DNA of 64,000 bases from Halotalea alkalilenta. Its GTDB lineage: Bacteria; Pseudomonadota; Gammaproteobacteria; Pseudomonadales; Halomonadaceae. Below the pieces are notes generated by a model, which saw only the letters and a list, made by a program, of their open reading frames with translations, made no database searches and had not been told where the DNA came from. Positions 51,891 to 60,276 of the stretch are shown piece after piece. Position 1 is the first letter of the stretch; each line of letters starts with the position of its first letter. Where the stretch lies: positions 992,001 to 1,056,000 of the forward strand of contig NZ_CP015243.1 in NCBI RefSeq assembly GCF_001648175.1. The letters run 5' to 3'. The position numbers and the translations under genes were made by a program.

Positions 51891-52288
51891 TCCAGGCTTC
51901 CGGCGCAGTCGCTGATGCCCAGACGCCGTCCGGCGGCGTCGCGCATTCGGGTAGAAACCCTGTCGGCGATGCCCAGGCTTTAGGCCTGCTCCCCCTTTCA
52001 AGATCGATTGCCGTGCCCACGCTGCGGGAGTGCTGGGTGTCGCTCTAGGATGGCGATGTGGTCGAAACGATGAGAGGTGATGATAGTGGGAAAAGTAGGG
52101 ACGATGAGCGGGGCGCGGTGAAGGGCGAGAAGAAGTGAAAGAGCAGTGCGTGGAGAAATGCGAGGAGAAAATTGGGGGCATCCCTGCCCGCTATTGCTCC
52201 CTGGAGGGCACCGTAGCAGAACCTGAAGTTTGAGCAACGCTTAAGAGGGCTGCGTGCACTAAAATACACGCTTTTTACATCGTGAAAC

Positions 52289-52320
52289 GCCGGCGCGAAT
52301 ACCCTGCGCCGGCGCCTTTT
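52289..52320 (+). terminator. Hairpin terminator in the 51891-52355 gap
   Basis: GCCGGCGC (52289-52296), 9-nt loop, GCGCCGGC (52306-52313) followed by GCCTTTTC. The rest of the 465-bp gap contains no supported gene. Confidence 0.7.
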
Positions 52321-52355
52321 CATACTAACGGCTTAAAAATTTTCAACGAAGCGTT

Positions 52356-52556
52356 TCAGTGCAATGAGCCCGGGTTCGTTTCCTCCAGGGTCTTGCGCAG
52401 CGCGGCCTTCAATCCCTGGATCATGCCTTCCGCCTGCTGGGCGGATAGGGCAAGGAGAATGGGACCAGCACCAAGATCGAACTTCAGGGCTACGGTACCA
52501 AAGTCGGTGGAGCCAACGTCCCAGGTGCCGACGGGATGCAGGTTTTCATTCGGCAT
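52356..52556 (-). CDS. Small hypothetical protein, 66 aa
   Basis: 66 aa: beta-rich first half (GTWDVGSTDFGTVALKFDLG), amphipathic second half (LLALSAQQAEGMIQGLKAAL). AGGAGA lies 9 nt before ATG 52556. Conserved in feel with no named family. 52557-52924 (368 bp) shows nothing further. Confidence 0.6.
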   Translation of the reverse strand: MPNENLHPVGTWDVGSTDFGTVALKFDLGAGPILLALSAQQAEGMIQGLKAALRKTLEETNPGSLH

Positions 52557-52924
52557 GGCTGCAATCTCCTATCGTTGGAAAACTTCGGATTTGCGACAAG
52601 CCCTGCACATATTCGACGCCAAACCGATGGACGCCGAGCCTCGTTTCATCAACTGATGCGACGACGAAAGTATGGGCGGGGCGGCATTGACTGTCCAGCA
52701 TGTCGCTTGCGATCCATAAGGAGGGGGGTTCAGCCGTCGAGCCGATGCCTGGGCGAAAATGACCTTGGCGCGAGAATCGGCAGGCTGGGCAGGCGCCGGC
52801 AGGGCCTTTGCGGGTCACCGGCGATGGGTGCTTGCGGAAGGATCAGTTCGAGGGGGCGATCGATCGCCCCCGGAGGCGATGGCGCTGTGGTGGAATCATT
52901 CATCCGCATGAAAGAAGGCGGTAC

Positions 52925-53089
52925 TCAAAGAGGATTCTCCTGCTCATAGTCCGCACAGGCGCGTTCGGCTTCATCGCGGCTATCGAATTCACCGATCACT
53001 ACCTCTCCATCGCCCTCGACGGCGATCGCGATGAAAGTGGGCGAGCCGGGGTGCAGCTCGTTGGGGTCGATCCTGGTTCTCTGCGTCAT
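52925..53089 (-). CDS. Small acidic hypothetical protein, 54 aa
   Basis: 54 aa: MTQRTRIDPNELHPGSPTFI, then IAVEGDGEVVIGEFDSRDEAERACADYEQENPL, i.e. a compact beta-alpha fold. AAGGAGA lies 9 nt ahead of ATG 53089. No family recognised; an open frame further upstream is not credible. Confidence 0.6.
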   Translation of the reverse strand: MTQRTRIDPNELHPGSPTFIAIAVEGDGEVVIGEFDSRDEAERACADYEQENPL

Positions 53090-53329
53090 GTTCAGTGTCT
53101 CCTTTGGGGGTTCGAGAAGAGTCCATGGGCCTGGGCGCTTGGTGCGGAATTCATGGCTACGCTCTTGAGGGTAGGACGGCTGGCTCTGTGATGCTAAGTT
53201 CGCGCGATCCCCGGCGGATTGGCAGGACAAGAGCGGCCGGGATGAAAAGGCCACAATGGCCGGTCCTCCGGCCATGGGATGAGGCGGGTGGCATCGGCGG
53301 CGGACCGTTCGTTTCGACAGGAGCAGTTG

Positions 53330-53569
53330 ATGATTCTTTCGCGCACATTGAACGTCATCGTCGCCACGCTTTTACTGGGCGGCTGCGCCTCGCTCGATCG
53401 CGGCGACGGCTCGTTTGGCGCCAACACCGGGTCGCACTGGGTCAGTGCGACCAACTATCGCGACTTTCGCTCCCGCGCTGAGGCGCTGTGTCCCGAGGGC
53501 TACCATGTGAGCAGCCGGGACCGCGATGGTCCCTTCGATTGGAGCGCCCATATCCAATGCAGGCGCTGA
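53330..53569 (+). CDS. Small lipoprotein, hypothetical
   Basis: 79 aa. Lipobox LLGGC at the end of the signal peptide, then a short domain with Cys in LCPEGYHV and C at HIQCRR, probably one disulfide. AGGAG is 6 nt before ATG 53330. Function unknown. Confidence 0.75.
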   Translation: MILSRTLNVIVATLLLGGCASLDRGDGSFGANTGSHWVSATNYRDFRSRAEALCPEGYHVSSRDRDGPFDWSAHIQCRR

Positions 53570-53670
53570 AGGATCAGTGCGCTGTCATCGTTTGGAAACA
53601 TTAACGCAACATTCCGGCGCCAGACTCTCGTCGATGTGCACTCGACAGGATCCTGGATCGGGAGACCAAC

Positions 53671-53877
53671 GTGATGATTACCAGCGATATGATTTGGCGG
53701 GCCGAGCGTGAGATCGCCGAGGGATCGGTGGAAGGACCGGAGCTTGCCTGGTTGGGAGAGCGGCTGGTGGCGCTCGAGCGCCAGGCCTCAGCGGTGGGGA
53801 TGGCCGAAGAGCGTCGGCGTGCCGGCGTCAGCGATGAACTGGCGACCTGGGCAGTCGATGCCTATCGTGCCAGCTGA
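53671..53877 (+). CDS. Small helical hypothetical protein, 68 aa
   Basis: 68 aa, entirely helical and charged (RAEREIAEGSVEGPELAWLG, LVALERQASAVGMAEERRRAG). GGGAG lies upstream of the ATG pair at 53671/53674. No family recognised. Confidence 0.55.
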   Translation: MMITSDMIWRAEREIAEGSVEGPELAWLGERLVALERQASAVGMAEERRRAGVSDELATWAVDAYRAS

Positions 53878-53935
53878 ATGCGACTATGCCGCCCCGCTCG
53901 CCGGGGTGGCTCGTGAGTCGCCTTCGAACCTTGGG

Positions 53936-54085
53936 TCAGTGTGAGTTCGGGGTGTGTTTCTTGGCCGCCGCCGCATGCGTGCCGGCCTCTCGTCCGCCGC
54001 GCCCGGCGAATACGGTCCAGACACCGAAGCCCACCAACAGTGGCGCGATGATCCAGATCAACGCCCATACGCTTATACCGACCAT
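53936..54085 (-). CDS. Very small single-helix membrane protein
   Basis: 49 aa: one long hydrophobic helix (VGISVWALIWIIAPLLVGFG and VWTVFA) then a His/Lys-rich tail. GGAGG is 8 nt before ATG 54085; the nearer ATG is too close to the Shine-Dalgarno. Coding support is good despite its length. Confidence 0.65.
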   Translation of the reverse strand: MVGISVWALIWIIAPLLVGFGVWTVFAGRGGREAGTHAAAAKKHTPNSH

Positions 54086-54181
54086 TTCCATTTCCTCCAC
54101 CCGGTACTGAACTTAAATCAAGATTACGCCGCCGTGGGTGGAGGTGCCGTCATTCAATGGTCGTAGGCTCGACATTGCATG

Positions 54182-54226
54182 ACGACCACCACGGCGTCCC
54201 ATAGGGACGCCGTGGTGGTCGTTTTT
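54182..54226 (+). terminator. Strong intrinsic terminator
   Basis: Perfect 19-bp stem ACGACCACCACGGCGTCCC / revcomp at 54204-54222, 3-nt loop, followed by TTTTT. The upstream plus-strand gene is the one at 53671. Confidence 0.92.
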
Positions 54227-54266
54227 GATCCGCCTTTGGGAATGGCTACGGCTTGCCAGGCAAGCC

Positions 54267-54371
54267 CTAGAGGGTCAGGGCGAGTGCCAGTGCGAGCACT
54301 CCGAGAATCGTCAGACTCAACGTATTCCAGGGTTCATCGGTGTGTCTGCCGTCGTTGCGTGCTGCGAACAT
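54267..54371 (-). CDS. Tiny membrane peptide, 34 aa
   Basis: MFAARNDGRHTDEPWNTLSL then TILGVLALALALTL: polar head and one hydrophobic helix. AAAGGAGT lies 9 nt before ATG 54371. Probably a real small membrane protein; no family named. Confidence 0.55.
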   Translation of the reverse strand: MFAARNDGRHTDEPWNTLSLTILGVLALALALTL

Positions 54372-54622
54372 GTGCGATGACTCCTTTCTATTGTGATTGT
54401 GGACTGCGATTGGTCGAGGGCGCTGGACCAAGGCCTACCGATCATAGCGCCCACTGCGATCGGACATCGAGCGCCTGAGGTAGTTCCAGGTCGAGATATG
54501 ACCTTAGGTGGACGCTTCGTTAGGGCGTGCGCAAACGGCGCAGGGAACCTGACGGCGCTTGTGGTAGCGTAATCACAACACCTCGATGATGTCCCTTACG
54601 TAGTAGATGGAGAGTTCCCGGC

Positions 54623-55090
54623 ATGTCGCGCATCGTCGCCGCCTACATCACAGCCCATGGGCTCTTCCACCGCACCAACGAGACCACCAAGGTTCAGGTC
54701 GCGGCCGATTGGTTGCACATCGTGTTCGAAAACACCCGTAGCGCCGATTTCCGCCTCAATGCACTCTCGATCGAGTATGGGCAAGGACGCTTGAGCTTCT
54801 CGCCCAGCGCCTGCGATACCATCGATGAAGTGTTCGCATCGCTCAGGATCGCCCAGGAAAGCCGGATTCACCTCGCGCGCAGTCTCGATGCGACCTGCAT
54901 TCGCCTGATGAACCAGTTCATCGAAGCGGGCTTTGCGCATTACAATCGATCTCTGCACGCGCGCCGGACCCAGCCCGGCAAGCCCATCACGTTCTGGCAC
55001 GAGGATCTCGACCTGATGGAGACCTTCGATCCAGTGAATGCGTTGCTCACGCTCTGGAGCAGCAGGCCTACGACGGACTATCAAGCCTGA
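54623..55090 (+). CDS. Hypothetical protein, 155 aa
   Basis: 155 aa, mixed alpha/beta, cytoplasmic. GGAGAG 9 nt before the start. The segment TKVQVAADWLHIVFENTRSAD is the most ordered part; no motif recognised. Followed by another unknown gene 24 bp later in the same direction. Confidence 0.6.
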   Translation: MSRIVAAYITAHGLFHRTNETTKVQVAADWLHIVFENTRSADFRLNALSIEYGQGRLSFSPSACDTIDEVFASLRIAQESRIHLARSLDATCIRLMNQFIEAGFAHYNRSLHARRTQPGKPITFWHEDLDLMETFDPVNALLTLWSSRPTTDYQA

Positions 55091-55114
55091 GCGGCCCAGA
55101 CGAGGAGAGTTTGC

Positions 55115-55483
55115 ATGCGATTGCCACCGGTCAAGGCGCTCATCCTGTACAGTGAGCGTGATGCCTTCTCGCCGCAGCTGATCGATGCCGGTGCCGATGT
55201 GACCCTGCCGGCCGGCACCGATGGCGCTGGCCGGGTCAGTGACATTCGTGCGGTCAACGACGGGCGCTACGAGCTGCGCGAGCTGCGTCCCAGCGATCGG
55301 CTGCGTGGCTGGGCACGGCGCCGGGCGCGCTTCATCCATGGCCCGTACGGGCTCGCCCAGGTGTGGCTTGCGCAGGAGTTGATCGCCTCGGCGGACTCCG
55401 CCGACCACGAGGCGACCCGGCTCGACGCTGAGGAGAGCCTCTACCTCGATGCCCTGGCGCGCTGGAAAGCGCGCCAGGGCTGA
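55115..55483 (+). CDS. Hypothetical protein, 122 aa
   Basis: 122 aa. N-terminal strand-turn ([20 protein letters not shown]) then a basic middle and an acidic helical end. A perfect 12-bp inverted repeat covers its last codons and reaches the stop codon. GAGGAG precedes the start. No family recognised. Confidence 0.6.
   Translation: MRLPPVKALILYSERDAFSPQLIDAGADVTLPAGTDGAGRVSDIRAVNDGRYELRELRPSDRLRGWARRRARFIHGPYGLAQVWLAQELIASADSADHEATRLDAEESLYLDALARWKARQG
55451..55480 (+). repeat. 12-bp inverted repeat at the end of the 122-aa gene
   Basis: GCCCTGGCGCGC (55451-55462), 6-nt loop, GCGCGCCAGGGC (55469-55480), ending one base before the stop codon TGA. No T-run follows. Confidence 0.85.
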
Positions 55484-55512
55484 GTGTGATCTTCGTCAAT
55501 CAAGGAAACCCG

Positions 55513-55875
55513 ATGAACATTAAGCGTCACGACACCGGCGCGCGGATGAGCCGCGCAGTGATCCACAACGGTGCTGCCTATCTCTGCGGCCAAGTGGCGA
55601 GCCCCGAGGCCCGCGGCGGCGATGTTACCGAGCAGACCAAGAGCACGCTGGCGCAAATCGATGCGCTGCTCGAGGAGATCGGCTCGAGCCGCGAACGGCT
55701 TCTCACCGCGACCCTCTACATCAAGCATGCCGAGGATTTCGCCGCGATGAACGCAGTGTGGGACGCCTGGGTTCCCGAGGGCCATGCGCCCGCTCGCACC
55801 TGCGTGCTCGGACCGATGCCGGCCGAGGAGCTGTTGGTCGAGATCACCGTCACTGCCGCCGTCGATCAAGGCTGA
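55513..55875 (+). CDS. ridA: RidA family protein (imine/enamine deaminase-like)
   Basis: 120 aa, YjgF/RidA fold. [19 protein letters not shown] carries the conserved Arg of the active site, and [19 protein letters not shown] the subfamily's trimer interface. Members hydrolyse reactive imines such as 2-aminoacrylate. It is 32 bp upstream of eda in the same direction, so the two may share a transcript. Start 55513 has AAGGAAA upstream. Confidence 0.85.
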   Translation: MNIKRHDTGARMSRAVIHNGAAYLCGQVASPEARGGDVTEQTKSTLAQIDALLEEIGSSRERLLTATLYIKHAEDFAAMNAVWDAWVPEGHAPARTCVLGPMPAEELLVEITVTAAVDQG

Positions 55876-55907
55876 GCCTGGTCGCGATCCGTTTCGAGGA
55901 GTCCTAC

Positions 55908-56567
55908 ATGAGTGAACACAACACCCTGCCACCGGCGATGACCGAGGCGCTCGATGAAATCTGCGCCCAGGCCAAGGTGATTCCGGTGATCGTCATCGAG
56001 CGCCTCGAAGACGCGGTACCGCTCGGTCGTGCGCTGGTCGAAGGCGGCCTGCCGATACTCGAAGTGACCTTGCGCAGCGACTGTGCGCTGGAGGCCATCG
56101 CCGCGATGCGCGAAGCGCTGCCGGAAGCGAGCGTCGGTGCGGGCACGGTGATCACCGTCGAACAGTACAAGCAGGTCGAGGCGCTGGGGGTCGATTTCGT
56201 CGTCACCCCGGGGGCGACCCCCGCCCTGCTCGACTATGCGGTGACCAGCGGTTCACCAGTGCTGCCAGGGATCGCGACCATCTCCGAACTGATGCTCGGC
56301 ATGGAGTACGGCCTGCGCCGGTTCAAGTTCTTCCCGGCGGAATCGAGCGGCGGTGCGGCGGCGATCAAGTCGTTCGGCGGCCCGATCCCGCAGGTGCGTT
56401 TCTGCCCCACCGGTGGCATCGGTCTCGCCAACGCAGGCGACTACCTGAAGCTGCCCAACGTGATGTGCGTCGGTGGCTCCTGGGTCACTCCGAAGGCGCT
56501 GATCGATGCCAAGGATTGGGCGGGGATCACCAAGCTGGCTCGCGAAGCGGTCGAACGCTTCGCCTGA
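55908..56567 (+). CDS. eda: KDPG aldolase (2-keto-3-deoxy-6-phosphogluconate aldolase)
   Basis: 219 aa. Entner-Doudoroff aldolase: catalytic Lys140 in FKFFPAE (Schiff base), general base Glu52 in ILEVTLRS and the family phosphate site CPTGGIG. It cleaves KDPG to pyruvate and glyceraldehyde-3-phosphate. CGAGGAG is 8 nt upstream. It ends in a long hairpin shared with the convergent edd gene. Confidence 0.95.
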   Translation: MSEHNTLPPAMTEALDEICAQAKVIPVIVIERLEDAVPLGRALVEGGLPILEVTLRSDCALEAIAAMREALPEASVGAGTVITVEQYKQVEALGVDFVVTPGATPALLDYAVTSGSPVLPGIATISELMLGMEYGLRRFKFFPAESSGGAAAIKSFGGPIPQVRFCPTGGIGLANAGDYLKLPNVMCVGGSWVTPKALIDAKDWAGITKLAREAVERFA

Positions 56568-56582
56568 TCGGGGCGCTCGAGC

Positions 56583-56624
56583 GTAACGCAAACACCCGGG
56601 CTTCGGCCCGGGTGTTTGCGTTAC
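56583..56624. terminator. Shared bidirectional terminator of eda and edd
   Basis: Perfect 19-bp stem GTAACGCAAACACCCGGGC with TTCG tetraloop. The T/A-rich base of the stem supplies the run on both strands. It lies between the convergent eda and edd stops. Confidence 0.9.
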
Positions 56625-56638
56625 CAGAAGTCAGCGTC

Positions 56639-58510
56639 TCAAAGCGACGGCTCGGCGACTCGTGGGGCTTCCTTGGCGCCGATCTCGGCCGCCTCGAAGC
56701 CGCCGAAGGTGCTCGCGCCTTCTTCCGCGCCGCCGACCAGCTGGCGGAAGCCCGCGAACATCTCGCGGCCGAGCCCATGGTGATAGGCGCTGAGATCGAC
56801 GGTGGCGCACTCCCGTGAGGCCCACTCCTGCTCATCGACCAGCACCTCGAGGTGCCCTTCGATCGAGTCCAGTCTCACCATGTCGCCGTCGCGCAGCTTC
56901 GCCAGCGGGCCGCCGTCGATCGCCTCCGGGGTCATGTGGATCGCCGCAGGTACCTTGCCCGAGGCGCCGGACATCCGCCCATCGGTGATCAGCGCGACGC
57001 GGAAGCCACGATCGAGCAGCGAGCCGAGGTAGGGGGTCAGCTTGTGTAGCTCCGGCATGCCATTGGCACGCGGCCCTTGGAAGCGCACCACCGCGATGAA
57101 GTCATGCTCAAGCTCACCGGCGGTGAAGGCGTGCTTGAGTGCTTCCTGGTCGGCGAACACCCGCACCGGCGCCTCGATCACCCGGAACTCCTGCTTCACC
57201 GCCGAGACCTTCATCACCCCCCGGCCGAGCTTGCCATCCATCACCACCAGCCCACCGCTTTTCGAGAACGGCTTGGCGGCGCTGGACAATACCTCTGGGT
57301 CGAGGCTTTCGCTGGGACCGTCGCGCCACACCAGCCTGCCATCGTCGAGGAACGGCTCGAGGGTGTAGCTCTCGGCGAACGTCGTGCCCATGATCGTCTG
57401 GATGTCGCCATGCAGGAGACCCGCACCGAGCAGCTCCCGGATCAGCACGCTCATTCCACCGGCGGCGTGGAAGTGGTTCACGTCGGCCTGACCATTGGGG
57501 TAGACGTGCATCATGCTTGGCACCACTTTGGAGAGCTCGGCGAAGTCGTCCCAGTTCAGGGTGATACCGGCCGCAGCGGCCATCGCCACCAGGTGCAGGG
57601 TGTGGTTGGTCGAGCCGCCAGAGGCGAGCAGGCCGACCATTGCATTGACGATCGCGCGTTCGTCGATCTGCCGCCAGAACGGCAGGTAGCTGCCGGCCGG
57701 CTCGGAGTTCTTCACCGCCCGCTCGGTGGCGAACGCGGTCAGCGCATCGCGCAGCGGGGTGTCCGGGTTGACGAAGGAAGATCCCGGCAGGTGCAGCCCC
57801 ATGATCTCCATCATCAGCTGATTGGAGTTGGCGGTGCCGTAGAAGGTGCAGGTGCCAGGGGAGTGGTAGGAGGCGGATTCCGCCTCGAGCAGCTCGGCGC
57901 GGCCCAGCTTGCCCTCGGCGAACTTCTGGCGTACCCGTGCTTTCTCCTTGTTCGGCAGTCCGCTGGGCATTGGGCCTGCGGGAACGAACACGGTGGGCAG
58001 ATGGCCGAAGCGCGCCGCGGCGATGAACAGTCCCGGGACGATCTTGTCGCATACGCCCAGGTAGAGGGCGGCATCGAACATGTTGTGCGAAAGCCCGATC
58101 GCCGCTGCACGGGCGATGTTGTCACGCGAGAACAGTGACAGCTCCATCCCCGGCTGGCCTTGGGTCACCCCGTCGCACATCGCCGGTACGCCACCGGCGA
58201 ACTGCGCGGTCGAGCCCAATGCGCGCGCCGCCTCGCGGATCAGCTCCGGGAAGCGCTCGAACGGCTGGTGCGCCGAAAGCATGTCGTTGTATGAGGAGAT
58301 GATGCCGAGATTGGCGGCATTCATCAGCTTCAACTGCTGCTTGTCCGACGCGCCGCAGGCAGCGAAGCCGTGGGCGAGGTTGCCGCAGTCGAGCGCGCCG
58401 CGATGGACGCCCTGCCGATGCTGGGCTTGCATGCGCTGCTCGTAGAGCGCGCGGCGCGCCTTCGAGCGCTGCTGGATGCGCTGAGTGACGCTAGTCAGGG
58501 TAGCGTGCAT
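56639..58510 (-). CDS. edd: 6-phosphogluconate dehydratase
   Basis: 623 aa, full length. IlvD/Edd family with iron-sulfur Cys residues in CDGVTQG and [10 protein letters not shown] plus the N-terminal [12 protein letters not shown]. It dehydrates 6-phosphogluconate to KDPG, which eda then cleaves. Start 58510 (GAGG ahead) is chosen over a GTG at 58531. Convergent with eda, so the two steps are not on one transcript here. A 16-bp perfect palindrome lies 37 bp upstream of its start. Confidence 0.96.
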   Translation of the reverse strand: MHATLTSVTQRIQQRSKARRALYEQRMQAQHRQGVHRGALDCGNLAHGFAACGASDKQQLKLMNAANLGIISSYNDMLSAHQPFERFPELIREAARALGSTAQFAGGVPAMCDGVTQGQPGMELSLFSRDNIARAAAIGLSHNMFDAALYLGVCDKIVPGLFIAAARFGHLPTVFVPAGPMPSGLPNKEKARVRQKFAEGKLGRAELLEAESASYHSPGTCTFYGTANSNQLMMEIMGLHLPGSSFVNPDTPLRDALTAFATERAVKNSEPAGSYLPFWRQIDERAIVNAMVGLLASGGSTNHTLHLVAMAAAAGITLNWDDFAELSKVVPSMMHVYPNGQADVNHFHAAGGMSVLIRELLGAGLLHGDIQTIMGTTFAESYTLEPFLDDGRLVWRDGPSESLDPEVLSSAAKPFSKSGGLVVMDGKLGRGVMKVSAVKQEFRVIEAPVRVFADQEALKHAFTAGELEHDFIAVVRFQGPRANGMPELHKLTPYLGSLLDRGFRVALITDGRMSGASGKVPAAIHMTPEAIDGGPLAKLRDGDMVRLDSIEGHLEVLVDEQEWASRECATVDLSAYHHGLGREMFAGFRQLVGGAEEGASTFGGFEAAEIGAKEAPRVAEPSL

Positions 58511-58546
58511 GGGGGCAACCTCGTTTGTCACGGTCGGAAGATTATG

Positions 58547-58562
58547 TTGGTAAATTTACCAA
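58547..58562. promoter_or_regulatory. Palindromic operator upstream of edd
   Basis: TTGGTAAATTTACCAA is a perfect 16-bp palindrome 37 bp before the edd start, in the 207-bp spacer to the next gene. Location fits a repressor of the Entner-Doudoroff genes (HexR or another RpiR/LacI/GntR-type protein); it does not match a HexR consensus exactly. Confidence 0.65.
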
Positions 58563-58717
58563 AATTCTCCGCTGATTGACTCCTGCTGCGGCTAAGGTTG
58601 GGTAAAAAAACACTAAGTGCGGTCATCCACCGCAGGCCATGGTTCGAATATGGAGGGTAATCGGTTTGGTTACCACCCGCGGCTGGCGCGGGTGGTGGAG
58701 GAGCATCGCGACCAAAA

Positions 58718-60076
58718 TCAGCCAGCGGCGCACGCGAGCGCGGCAATCGAGCGAGCCTCGGTTTCGCCGTAGAGGGTGAATTCATCGAGCACCGGGCCGC
58801 CCAGCGCTTGCTCGAATGCCTCACGGTTGGCGTTGGCGGTGTAGTGGGCGCGATTGTCGCCGTCGAGATTCGATTGGAAGATTCCCGCCGCGCTGACCGG
58901 CAGGAAGTCCTCGTAGATCAGCGGCGTCGCCTCGACCGCGCCGCGAGCGATCAACGCATCCAACGTCTCGGCGGGGTCGATCGGTGCCTGGGGATCGGTG
59001 CGCCGATAGCGAAAGTAGGCCAACCCCTCGCGGCGCATCGTCTCCAGCTGATCGGGAAAGGCCTCGAAGGCCCGTGCCAGCGCACTTTCATAGTCGCCGC
59101 CGGTGGCGGTGCATGCCTGCTCGAGCAGCCGGTCGTACAGCGCGCGGCCCTTGGGCGTCAGCGCCGCACCGCGGGCCTCGATCTCGCCGAAGCGAGCGGT
59201 GTGCGAGCCGGACGTCTCGCTTGTCTGGGCGTGGAACGAGGGGGCCTGGAACATGATCGGCTCCTCCAGTGCCTTGAAACTGGTCTGGCGCAGCAGCAGC
59301 GGGCAGCGCCGCCTCGGCGGACCCTCGATCGTCGCCTTCGGCGTGATCCCACGCGCCGGCATCCCTTGTTGCACCGCATCGATATCCAGCGTGCGCGGGG
59401 TCAGGTGATTGATGTGCGGGCCCTTGAAGCAGACCACGTCGGCGACCAGCCGATGGGCTTCGTGCAGCACTTGGTAGGTCGCTCGATCCACCGTCGCCGA
59501 GCGATGCCAGCGGAAGGTCTCGAGCGACTCGTGCACGAATCGATCCGCCTCCTCATCGCTCAGCCCCCCGGCCCGCTCCGCCTTGTCGATCAGCCTACGT
59601 GCGCCGGGGGTGAAAATGTCCCGGTGCTCGAGGATGTCCGCCGCCCGCTCGCGCAGCTCAGGGTCGTCGATCAGCTCGAGGCGCAGGAGCGAGGTGAAGA
59701 CCCGGAACGGATTGCGCGACAGCGCATCGCTGCTGACCGGGCGGAATGCGGTCGAATGCACCGGCACCCCGGCCACCGAAAGATCGTAGTAGCCCACCGC
59801 GCTCATTCCCATCACCGTGAACAGCCGCCGGAGCATGAACAGCTCGTCCGGCTTGCCGACCCGGATCGCCCCGTGGCGTTCGAGCCCCAGCCGCTCGAGC
59901 TCTCCGTTCGAAGCCAGCTGCTCGGCGAGCGCCGGGTCCGCCGTCAGCACCGCCTGGTTGACCTCCGCCACCAGGTCCAGCAGCTCGCCATACTGCGGCA
60001 CCTCCTGCTGATACATCGCCGACATCGCTTGGGAAAATCGCGTACGGATCTCATCGGGGGAAACGAACGAAGGCAT
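58718..60076 (-). CDS. 2-oxoadipate dioxygenase/decarboxylase-like (DUF1338, HglS/YdcJ)
   Basis: 452 aa. DUF1338 VOC-type fold with the metal ligands expected near AGVPVHSTAFRP, INHLTPR and YEDFLPVSAAGIFQSN. The HglS enzyme converts 2-oxoadipate to D-2-hydroxyglutarate in D-lysine catabolism; orthology to that activity is by family only. It lies alone upstream of edd, in the same direction, with a 207-bp gap and its own promoter region. Confidence 0.88.
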   Translation of the reverse strand: MPSFVSPDEIRTRFSQAMSAMYQQEVPQYGELLDLVAEVNQAVLTADPALAEQLASNGELERLGLERHGAIRVGKPDELFMLRRLFTVMGMSAVGYYDLSVAGVPVHSTAFRPVSSDALSRNPFRVFTSLLRLELIDDPELRERAADILEHRDIFTPGARRLIDKAERAGGLSDEEADRFVHESLETFRWHRSATVDRATYQVLHEAHRLVADVVCFKGPHINHLTPRTLDIDAVQQGMPARGITPKATIEGPPRRRCPLLLRQTSFKALEEPIMFQAPSFHAQTSETSGSHTARFGEIEARGAALTPKGRALYDRLLEQACTATGGDYESALARAFEAFPDQLETMRREGLAYFRYRRTDPQAPIDPAETLDALIARGAVEATPLIYEDFLPVSAAGIFQSNLDGDNRAHYTANANREAFEQALGGPVLDEFTLYGETEARSIAALACAAG

Positions 60077-60276
60077 GGGAGGCTCGGCATCGACAAGTAA
60101 AGCTCCACTCTAGCCCTGCTCTGAGATGCCGCTCAATCCCCATTGGTCGCAGCGCGGCGCGGTGGCTGATCGCAACGGGGCGGCAGTTGATGCGTCGAAT
60201 GCGAATCAATTGATGAGAAGAGGATCGGAGAACCGGTCCTTTTTTCGTCGTTTCGCACCATGCGCGCGCGCCGAGG

